Source: CAYPTY01 sp964413935 (GTDB taxonomy: Bacteria > Bacteroidota > Rhodothermia > Balneolales > Balneolaceae). Taken from it: a stretch of 24,197 bases of DNA. The stretch lies in assembly GCA_964413935.1 (NCBI GenBank), contig CAYPTY010000026.1, positions 1 to 24,197 on the forward strand, given 5' to 3'. Position 1 is the first letter of the stretch. Each line of letters opens with the position of its first letter. The notes beneath the pieces are model-generated. The model searched no databases. It was not told the DNA's origin and saw only the letters and a list, made by a program, of their open reading frames with translations. The position numbers and the translations under genes are program-made. This document shows positions 16,898-23,179 of the stretch, piece after piece.

Positions 16898-16936
16898 CAT
16901 CATTGCACTACTAAAAAGCGGTCAATTACCAGCCTT

Positions 16937-17701
16937 TTACCAGTTTCTGAAGATAGTCTGAGCTGCATAGGCCCGTGGATCCGAGCAGCTCACCATACCA
17001 TTAATTTTTTGCTGCCACTTCTCGCCAGCTTTATAATAATTCATAGCCATCTGGGCTCTGTGTTCGAAACTCTGGAAATTCATGCTCAACACGAAGTCAG
17101 GCACTTCTCCATCCGCGCTTGACCATCCCAGATAAGGCATGGAAGCCACCATCAGGAAGCCATCCAGGTTCATTTTATCCAGCTCAGCGGCCATCTCACG
17201 GTGTACTTCTACCACATAATCCATACTTACACCTTCATTCAGCTTACAGTCGGCAAGCTGCATCGGTGCAATCTCATCCATCGGCTCGTTATCTTTCATG
17301 GTGTTGGCAATGATCACATCCGTAGTGGATAAAGTGATGTCGCAGGTATGAGGAGAATCTGACTGATCTACCTTGTCACCATTATAGAACTTACCGTACT
17401 CGCGATACATTTCCAGTCCGTTAGGCCATACACCGATCATACCGTGGGTATAACCAGCCTCCGCCCATCTGGAACCATTCATGAAAGGCTGAATCAGATA
17501 CTGATTGTACTTGGAGCCGTTCTTTTTTGCGATTTCACCATATTTCTTGGAGAAGGCCATAACATCAGCCATAGTTTTACCTTCTTTCAGCTTACAGATA
17601 ATGTACTCTGATCTGGTATTTTCCTCGGTTTCCTGAGCTTGTACCCCAACCGCAATGAACGAAACAAGCATAACAAACAAAAGTTTGCGCGTTAATCTCA
17701 T
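16937..17701 (-). CDS. Secreted two-repeat protein of unknown function
   Basis: 254 residues. Signal peptide MRLTRKLLFVMLVSFIAVGVQA|QET with Q-rule cleavage. The mature part looks like two copies of one ~100-residue domain: YIICKLKEGKTMADVMAFSKKY...QYLIQPFM in the first half and QLADCKLNEGVSMDYVVEVHRE...GFLMVASMPYLG in the second. Each has a beta strand with Cys, an 'EG-S/T-M' turn and an amphipathic helix, the style of dimeric alpha-beta barrel (NIPSNAP/Dabb-like) folds; that fold guess is mine. No catalytic motif is obvious. The start is secure: AGGGGA lies about 5 nt before the ATG on the minus strand. Divergent from the serine hydrolase gene across about 210 bp; ends in its own terminator. 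Confidence 0.82.
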   Translation of the reverse strand: MRLTRKLLFVMLVSFIAVGVQAQETEENTRSEYIICKLKEGKTMADVMAFSKKYGEIAKKNGSKYNQYLIQPFMNGSRWAEAGYTHGMIGVWPNGLEMYREYGKFYNGDKVDQSDSPHTCDITLSTTDVIIANTMKDNEPMDEIAPMQLADCKLNEGVSMDYVVEVHREMAAELDKMNLDGFLMVASMPYLGWSSADGEVPDFVLSMNFQSFEHRAQMAMNYYKAGEKWQQKINGMVSCSDPRAYAAQTIFRNW

Positions 17702-17910
17702 AAATCCCCTATGTAAGTAATTGTTTTATTTAAAAGGCAGGCAGAAATATATCCCTAAAAAAGATCTCTCTGTTCTACATTTTACAACCTACAATATTCA
17801 GCGATTTTTGTGTTAAGAAATTGTTAAGTATTGAAAATATCTTCAGTGTTTTATTGCCGGCCTTTTGCTACTATCCCATTGCGACACATCAATCAACAAC
17901 GGGGATTAAT

Positions 17911-19368
17911 ATGCTGAAAAGAGTAGGTACTACACTTCTTGCCAATCTGCTGATCGTGAGCTTCACCCTCAGCCTTTCGGCACAGGAGTCTGACAAAGGA
18001 GAGCAAAAAAATAAAGATTACAGCGAAGCCATCACTTTTGTAGAGGTCTGGCTGGATGCACAGAAAGACTATGAAATGCTGCCGGGAATGTCTGCAGCTA
18101 TGGTAAAGGATCAGGAAATCGTATGGAAAGGAGCTTTCGGGCATTCCAATATCGAAGAGGAAGAACGGGCCACAAGCAGCACCATTTACAGTGTGTGCTC
18201 CATTTCGAAACTGTTCACTTCCGTGGCCATAATGAAGTTATATGATGAAGGGAAACTCCGGCTGGATGATGAAATCGCAGATCTGGTACCCTGGTTTACC
18301 ATCGAGCAGGCTTATGAGGGTAGCGGACCTATCACCATCCGCCGACTGCTGACCCACTCCTCCGGGTTGCCCCGCGAGAATTTCTATTCCCACTGGAATG
18401 AAGAGGTTGAATTCCCAACCAAGGAACAAATCCTGGAGAAACTCGAAGATCAGGAAACGCTTTATCCTGCGGCAACCTATTTTCAATATTCAAACCTGGC
18501 CATGGCCCTGCTGGGTTTTGTGGTTGAGGAAGTATCCGGGATGAGCTATGAGATGTATGTGGATCAGCACATTCTCGGGCCGCTGAACCTGGAAGACACC
18601 CGCTCCTTCATGCCGGAAGATCTGTATGGTGATCAGCTGGCCATCGGTTACACCTCCATGAACCGGGAAGGTAAACGGAAACGGGCGGCTTTTTTCAAAG
18701 GCAACGGTGTGGATCCGGCAGCCGGTTTTTCATCCACGGTTGAAGATTTGTCTGCCTTCGCCTCCTGGCAATTCAGGCTCTATGAAAATGAGGAAGAAGA
18801 AATTCTGAAACCATCCACCCTCAAAAACATGCATAATGTGCACTGGATGGATAATGATTTCGGGACCACCTGGGGACTGGGCTTTGCGGTTTCCAAGGGA
18901 CCCAATGGCAAGAAATGGGTAAGTCATGGGGGAAGCTGTCCCGGATTCCGCTCTACCCTGCGGCTCAACCTTTCTGAAAACGAAGCCTATACCGTGATGA
19001 TCAATGCACAGAACACCAACCCCACCAAATATGCCAATGGCATTTACGGGCTGATGTCAAAAGTAAAGAGCGGCAAAGTGGATTCAACGGAGGCCGAACT
19101 CTCCGAATACGCCGGTTATTATGCTTTTGACGGCTGGGGCGAAAGCTATATCGGAGTGTGGGAAGGTAAACTGGCTCAGCTGGGATTGCCCACCAACTCA
19201 CCGGGCGATGCCCTCACCATGTTCCGCATGAAAGAGAAAGATCTGTTTGTGCGCATCCGTGATAACGGAGAAGACGGCGAAACACTGGAATTTCTGCGTG
19301 ATGAAGACGGGAAAATCTATGCAACCCGAACGCATAAGTCTTACTTGAGCGACAGGGTTGAGCGGTAA
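17911..19368 (+). CDS. Exported serine hydrolase, class C beta-lactamase/penicillin-binding fold
   Basis: 485 residues. Signal peptide MLKRVGTTLLANLLIVSFTLSLSA|QES. The three active-site motifs of the family are in place: SxxK as S97-I-S-K100, YxN as Y193-S-N195, and the third box as H339-G-G341. A C-terminal region (~residues 390-485) resembles the extra beta-barrel domain found on many such hydrolases. Members include esterases, D-aminopeptidases and peptidases; true beta-lactamase activity should not be assumed. I chose the ATG at 17911, preceded by GGGGA at the right distance; the longer frame opening with TTG at 17821 would put an unrelated leader before the signal peptide. The stop is followed at once by the octamer/heptamer repeat leading to the next gene. 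Confidence 0.92.
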   Translation: MLKRVGTTLLANLLIVSFTLSLSAQESDKGEQKNKDYSEAITFVEVWLDAQKDYEMLPGMSAAMVKDQEIVWKGAFGHSNIEEEERATSSTIYSVCSISKLFTSVAIMKLYDEGKLRLDDEIADLVPWFTIEQAYEGSGPITIRRLLTHSSGLPRENFYSHWNEEVEFPTKEQILEKLEDQETLYPAATYFQYSNLAMALLGFVVEEVSGMSYEMYVDQHILGPLNLEDTRSFMPEDLYGDQLAIGYTSMNREGKRKRAAFFKGNGVDPAAGFSSTVEDLSAFASWQFRLYENEEEEILKPSTLKNMHNVHWMDNDFGTTWGLGFAVSKGPNGKKWVSHGGSCPGFRSTLRLNLSENEAYTVMINAQNTNPTKYANGIYGLMSKVKSGKVDSTEAELSEYAGYYAFDGWGESYIGVWEGKLAQLGLPTNSPGDALTMFRMKEKDLFVRIRDNGEDGETLEFLRDEDGKIYATRTHKSYLSDRVER

Positions 19369-19390
19369 TCGGTATGGTATCAATTTTCGA

Positions 19391-19458
19391 ATGTTCGAAT
19401 GTTCGAATGCCCGAATGAACGATTAACGAATAACGAATGAACGATTAACGAATAACGA
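19391..19458 (+). repeat. Octamer/heptamer array with an exact 2 x 22-bp duplication, abutting the next start codon
   Basis: Units in order: ATGTTCGA x2, ATGCCCGA, then (ATGAACGA-TTAACGA-ATAACGA) twice exactly (19415-19436 and 19437-19458). It fills the gap between the hydrolase stop and the TTG start at 19460, leaving one base between. Same unit family as the array at 21874-21905. Confidence 0.85.
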
Positions 19459-19459
19459 A

Positions 19460-20485
19460 TTGCATCAACTCGTAAATACTAAGAACGGCTCTTACGAAGT
19501 CCTTGAGGTTCATGAAGTACCGGATCTGAAACCTAAGGCCGGGGAGCTGTTAGTTAAAGTAAAAGCAGCCGGACTGAACTTCGCCGATATTTTGGCCCGC
19601 AAAGGTCAGTATCCGGACGGTCCCTCCAAACCCTGCGTAATGGGTTATGAGGTTGCCGGTATAGTGAAGGAAGTGGGGGATGGAGTGAGTGAAGAATGGC
19701 TGGATCAGGAAGTCATTGGTTTGTGTCGCTTCCGCGGACAGGCCAGTCAGGTGGTACTCAGGGAGATGCAGGTCTATCCCAAGCCGGAGAAACTCTCTTT
19801 TGCTGAGGCAGCCACGCTGCCGGTGAACTATCTCACCGCCTGGGTGCTGATTGTGACCATGGGTTCTTTGTCGGAAGGGGAAAGTATTCTGATCCACAAT
19901 GTGGGCGGTGGAGTTGGACTTGCCCAGCTGGACATCGCCCGGGCGCTGGGGGCCAGAACTTATGGAACTGCATCTGCCGGAAAACATGATTTTCTGAAAC
20001 AGCGGGGACTGAATCACGCCATCGACTATCGGAACAAGGACTGGTTTGAAGAAATCATGAAACTGACGGACAACCGCGGGGTGGATCTGATTACCGATCC
20101 CCTGGGCGGCAAGGAATGGAAACGCAGCTACCGGGCTCTGCGCGCAACCGGAAGGCTGGGCATGTTTGGTATCTCCACCGCTTCAACGGGTTCAGGCGGG
20201 GGATTGCAGGCCAAATGGAACCTGATCAAAACCGTACTGGCCATGCCCACTTTCAAACCGCTGAGCCTGCTAGATAAAAACCGCGGGGTTTTTGGGGTGA
20301 ATTTGGGTCACCTCTGGCATGAACCGGAGAAAGCTAAATCCTGGATGATGGACATCCTGAAAGGGGTTGACGAAGGCTGGATCAATCCCCATGTGGATGC
20401 CACCTTTCCGCTGGAGCAAGCCGCCGAAGCCCATCGCTACATGGAAGAGCGGAAGAATATCGGGAAGGTGATACTGGTGCCCTAA
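19460..20485 (+). CDS. Zinc-independent quinone oxidoreductase-like enzyme (MDR superfamily)
   Basis: 341 residues, full length for the quinone-oxidoreductase/VAT-1 branch of medium-chain dehydrogenases. Shows the N-terminal GroES-like part (KVKAAGLNFADILARKGQYP), the conserved GYEVAGIVKEVG, and a nucleotide-binding loop NVGGGVGLAQ (147-156). The cysteine/histidine zinc ligands of alcohol dehydrogenases are absent. It probably reduces quinones or enones with NADPH; substrate unknown. The start is unusual: the only usable codon is TTG at 19460. In-frame ATG 19415 meets a stop three codons later. The family-like N-terminus (HQLVNTKNGSYEVLEV) begins right at this TTG, directly after a tandem repeat with no ribosome binding site. 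The stop codon lies inside a 13-bp palindrome (20478-20490). Confidence 0.9.
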   Translation: MHQLVNTKNGSYEVLEVHEVPDLKPKAGELLVKVKAAGLNFADILARKGQYPDGPSKPCVMGYEVAGIVKEVGDGVSEEWLDQEVIGLCRFRGQASQVVLREMQVYPKPEKLSFAEAATLPVNYLTAWVLIVTMGSLSEGESILIHNVGGGVGLAQLDIARALGARTYGTASAGKHDFLKQRGLNHAIDYRNKDWFEEIMKLTDNRGVDLITDPLGGKEWKRSYRALRATGRLGMFGISTASTGSGGGLQAKWNLIKTVLAMPTFKPLSLLDKNRGVFGVNLGHLWHEPEKAKSWMMDILKGVDEGWINPHVDATFPLEQAAEAHRYMEERKNIGKVILVP

Positions 20486-20491
20486 GGGCAT

Positions 20492-20521
20492 AATTACCGA
20501 AATCCTAATTACCTAAATCCT
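20492..20521. repeat. 2 x 15-bp tandem repeat after the oxidoreductase gene
   Basis: AATTACCGAAATCCT followed by AATTACCTAAATCCT, one mismatch. The preceding junction GGCATAATTACC also follows a palindrome at 23028-23045, so palindrome plus AATTACC repeat seems to be a recurring composite. Confidence 0.7.
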
Positions 20522-20594
20522 AATGATCTCAATTCTTATTTCACAGTTTAGAGAATTAGAATTTAGTTAATTGCAAACTCCGGTCATTACTCCA

Positions 20595-21416
20595 TTAATG
20601 CTTTACCTCATCCCCCTGCTTCAAAGAAGCTCCATCGATATTATTCCGGAATGAATAGTGAACTGAAATCAGTCCTTCAGTATTGGCCCGAAGCACATTA
20701 AAGTGCAGATGTTCGGTGGTGGTATAACCGGTTCTGCCGCTGAGTGCGATAGGCTGACCCGCAAACACCGTATCGCCCACCTCCACCAGTGATCCCTCAT
20801 GAATCAGATGCACATACTGGGTAAAGGCCTTCATTTCGGGATGGTAGAGCGTAATATAATTGGCAAAATCCCTCCATTTTTTCAGGTTCCCCCCATTTTT
20901 GTAATCCTCAATTACACCAACCACGAATCCATCAGCCGCAGCGGTAACGGTGTCGCCCTCCGCCAGGTCAATGTCCAGGGCATAGCGGGAATAATCCGAA
21001 TTATGAGAGAAAGAGCCCTCAAAAGCCTGAATTATGGTATAGCTTTTACCCTCGGGGAAGGGCAGATGAAGAGGCATCAGGTTTAATGCTGCATCGGGAT
21101 CCCCGAATTGGGCAGAAGTTGATAGCTGGGCGCTTTCCCGGTTAATGCCAGGTTCAAAACGAATGGCGGTATCGGTTTCTGCCGGCAGCAACATGGGCGA
21201 AATCCCGGATAGCATGGAATCCACCTCTTCGTTGGCGGAGCTTACCTGAAGCCGTATGGGTGCCTGCAGAGTATTGCTGATGCTGTAGACCAGGGTATCT
21301 CCCTGCATGTCGAGGGAAGTGGGCAGAGTGAACTGCGACAGTTTTTCCTCAGGGATGGAAGAACAGGCTGCAATCAGCAGCATCAGAAAGCATAGTGTAC
21401 TCAGTATTTTATTCAT
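20595..21416 (-). CDS. M23-family metallopeptidase, lipoprotein
   Basis: 273 residues. Lipoprotein signal LMLLIAAC with lipid-modified Cys18. The C-terminal half is an M23 (LytM/peptidase) domain of the SH...YALD subtype: His138 in GSFSHNSDYSRYALDID with Asp148, AEGDTVTAAADGFV, the YVHL stretch (His203) and the final metal motif EHLHFNV (His236, His238). The set of ligands is complete, so it may be an active zinc endopeptidase acting on peptidoglycan or a protein. The N-terminal ~115 residues form an Ig-like beta region typical of this subtype. Divergent from the small gene at 21512 across 95 bp. No terminator is seen downstream. Confidence 0.9.
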   Translation of the reverse strand: MNKILSTLCFLMLLIAACSSIPEEKLSQFTLPTSLDMQGDTLVYSISNTLQAPIRLQVSSANEEVDSMLSGISPMLLPAETDTAIRFEPGINRESAQLSTSAQFGDPDAALNLMPLHLPFPEGKSYTIIQAFEGSFSHNSDYSRYALDIDLAEGDTVTAAADGFVVGVIEDYKNGGNLKKWRDFANYITLYHPEMKAFTQYVHLIHEGSLVEVGDTVFAGQPIALSGRTGYTTTEHLHFNVLRANTEGLISVHYSFRNNIDGASLKQGDEVKH

Positions 21417-21511
21417 AGCGAAAAGAAAGGGAGTCTCATCCTTGGATGCAATCCCGATAAAAAACTTAATCTTAGCGGGAATGATATCGGTTATTTCCTG
21501 TTAAGAGTGAC

Positions 21512-21850
21512 ATGAGACGCATCGTTACACTTTCGATTTTACTGTTCCTACCCACCGGAGTCCTGGCTCAGGACAAGGGAACCCCCGAGGCAGCAAGCTT
21601 CGTCGAACAAAATGACACTTTCCGGCAACTGCAGTGGAAGCTCAAACAAGATATTCAGCAGCAGGCTGAACCATTATTCATCAAGAAAGACGCTCAGAGC
21701 GCCGCTCCTCTGTTGATGCTTCAATCTCAGGAAGGAGAGGAAGAAGAGAAAGCGGATACCAAAGCCCTTCTTTTCACGCTCGGCGGCGTTGCCCTGCTGG
21801 CCGGTGTATTTATTTTTCTCCTCTCCGGCAGCGGCGGCTCGGGATACTGA
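21512..21850 (+). CDS. Small exported protein with C-terminal membrane anchor, unknown
   Basis: 112 residues. Signal peptide MRRIVTLSILLFLPTGVLA|QDK; a polar, Gln-rich helical middle (RQLQWKLKQDIQQQAEP); an acidic patch (EGEEEEKAD); then one hydrophobic helix, ALLFTLGGVALLAGVFIFLL, and a tail SGSGGSGY. So the mature protein is probably periplasmic and held by one C-terminal helix. I recognise no family. The codon pattern, signal peptide and lack of overlap with another gene support it as real. A strong start signal is not visible upstream. Confidence 0.7.
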   Translation: MRRIVTLSILLFLPTGVLAQDKGTPEAASFVEQNDTFRQLQWKLKQDIQQQAEPLFIKKDAQSAAPLLMLQSQEGEEEEKADTKALLFTLGGVALLAGVFIFLLSGSGGSGY

Positions 21851-22237
21851 TTCGGGAATGTCCTAATTACCTAATGCTCGAATGCTCGAATGCTCGAATG
21901 CCCGAATGTTCTGCCGCAGGCACGCCTTTGGCGGAACATTTAGTCATTCGTTACCTACCCCCCCCTCATCAGTCACCTCGAGTCCCGCTTAAGCGGGAAG
22001 AGATATCAAAGGTAAATCGTCTAAAGCCCGTTTGATACCTCTCGATTCGTCATGCTACGCATGCCTCACTCGAGGTGACATTCTTGGTTGTTTCTAACAT
22101 TCGGACATTGCAACCAATCACATCCCACATCCCATATCTCATGTCTCACATCCCAAGTCCCACATCTCAAATCCCAACCTTTCCCCTTTGCCACAATCCA
22201 CCTACATTCAGGCTGAACCGGAATCCAATTTTTTGTC
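21851..22237. repeat. 387-bp intergenic region made of repeats: octamers, two palindromic elements, heptamers
   Basis: No gene. In order: octamer array ATGCTCGA x3 + ATGCCCGA (21874-21905); a 36-bp imperfect palindrome (21905-21940); a large nested palindrome (21972-22079); and a gapless array of eight heptamers (22121-22176, consensus CATCYCA: CATCCCA, CATCCCA, TATCTCA, TGTCTCA, CATCCCA, AGTCCCA, CATCTCA, AATCCCA). The heptamers end about 60 bp before the next start codon. Confidence 0.8.
21972..22079. repeat. Nested palindromic element (108 bp)
   Basis: Outer 12-bp exact arms GTCACCTCGAGT (21972-21983) and ACTCGAGGTGAC (22068-22079). Inside: a 16-bp perfect palindrome TCCCGCTTAAGCGGGA (21983-21998), a 7-bp stem TATCAAA/TTTGATA (22004-22010/22031-22037), and CATGC-TAC-GCATG (22051-22063). 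As RNA or extruded DNA it would make a branched structure. Related fragments occur at 16648 and 23122. Confidence 0.8.
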
Positions 22238-22936
22238 ATGACCTCATCCCGAATTACCCTCAGCCTGTTTTTCATCCTGTCCGCATCCTTCATGGCCTAT
22301 GCACAGGCCGATCAGGAAGCTCCTGACTTTTATACTCAGCCCAAGCCTGATAACGAAGAACATTTATATGCTTATGCAGAAGGCATCACCTATGAGGAAG
22401 CCTTTGTGCTGGCCTTCAGCCAGATGGCTATGAAAATTGAAAGCAAAGTACAGGCTGTTCAGAAAACGGAAACCATGGATCAGTCCGCCATCAAGGGTGG
22501 AACCACCAAAAGCCTGGCAGAGCCACAGGATTCTGTTTTTGTTTCCAACATGAAAACTGTATCCAATGAAAGTTTCGGGGATATCAATGTGCAAAGCATG
22601 CAGGAAATGATGCAGGAGGAAAGCGGGGGTCAGTTCAGGGAAAGGTTTGAGTCTACCATCCGGCTGATATTCAAGAAACGCAAGGGGGGTGCACTGATGC
22701 TGAATTTAAACATGATGGAGGATGCGGACGGTAATTTCAGTTATAGCCTGGGTAAAACGGAGAAGGGCGCTACTTTTGGTGACCTGATCAGTTACATCAA
22801 CGCGCATAACCTGCTGGATTACACCTTTGCAACCCGCTGGAATAATACCGGCTATGTCTACTATCTGGAGCTGCAGTGCGATCTTAAACTTTTTGAGGAT
22901 AAGCTAAACCCTAAAGCGGATGAGGATGATACCTAA
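22238..22936 (+). CDS. Exported protein of unknown function, weak LPP20-like resemblance
   Basis: 232 residues. Signal peptide MTSSRITLSLFFILSASFMAYA|QAD with Q-rule cleavage. The stretch YAYAEGITYEEAFVLAFSQMAMKIESKV resembles the 'G.G.s..eA...A...l' pattern of LPP20-type envelope proteins, a low-confidence impression. The rest has a Met/Gln-rich helical part (NVQSMQEMMQEESGGQF) and beta-like strands to the end. No enzymatic motif is seen. The ATG at 22238 follows the heptamer-repeat leader. It is the last gene in the window; only repeats follow. Confidence 0.75.
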   Translation: MTSSRITLSLFFILSASFMAYAQADQEAPDFYTQPKPDNEEHLYAYAEGITYEEAFVLAFSQMAMKIESKVQAVQKTETMDQSAIKGGTTKSLAEPQDSVFVSNMKTVSNESFGDINVQSMQEMMQEESGGQFRERFESTIRLIFKKRKGGALMLNLNMMEDADGNFSYSLGKTEKGATFGDLISYINAHNLLDYTFATRWNNTGYVYYLELQCDLKLFEDKLNPKADEDDT

Positions 22937-23179
22937 AAGCGGGGCAAGCGGGGAATTCAGCGCAAAAGCAAGAAATCCGGGGGCAAGTAGGGGCTCTCAG
23001 TGCAGTGTTCTAAGCACTGCCAGGGGCATGCCTATGGCATAATTACCTAATGTTCTAAATACGAATGCTCGAATGTTCCGCCAAAGGCGTGCCTGCGGCA
23101 GAATTTCCGAATGGGCAGGCTGTCATCTCGACCGAGTCTCGCCGAAGGCGAGGGGAGCGGAGAGATATCAAACGTTTTG
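22937..23179. repeat. Intergenic region with mixed REP-like hairpins
   Basis: No gene. Holds a GCAGTG/CACTGC hairpin near 23001-23019, a GGCAT-type palindrome followed by AATTACC (23028-23047), the element at 23072-23107, and a GTCATCTCGACCG...GAGATATC element with the hairpin CTCGCC-GAA-GGCGAG (23138-23152). Confidence 0.65.
23072..23107. repeat. Inverted copy of the 36-bp palindromic element at 21905-21940
   Basis: The first 32 bases (23072-23103) match the reverse complement of 21905-21940 exactly, beginning AATGTTCCGCCAAAGGC. An octamer-like unit (ATGCTCGA) precedes it, as octamers precede the copy at 21905. Confidence 0.85.

Noticed and set aside
17821..17910. TTG at 17821 as start of the serine hydrolase
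   Set aside because: The ATG at 17911 has a good GGGGA site and begins a standard signal peptide; the extra 30 residues do not resemble the family.
22066..22326. Short ORFs on both strands across the heptamer array
   Set aside because: Their sequence is simply the translated repeat (HIPxxxS or WDVxxxxWD patterns) and the plus-strand one overlaps the real gene at 22238.
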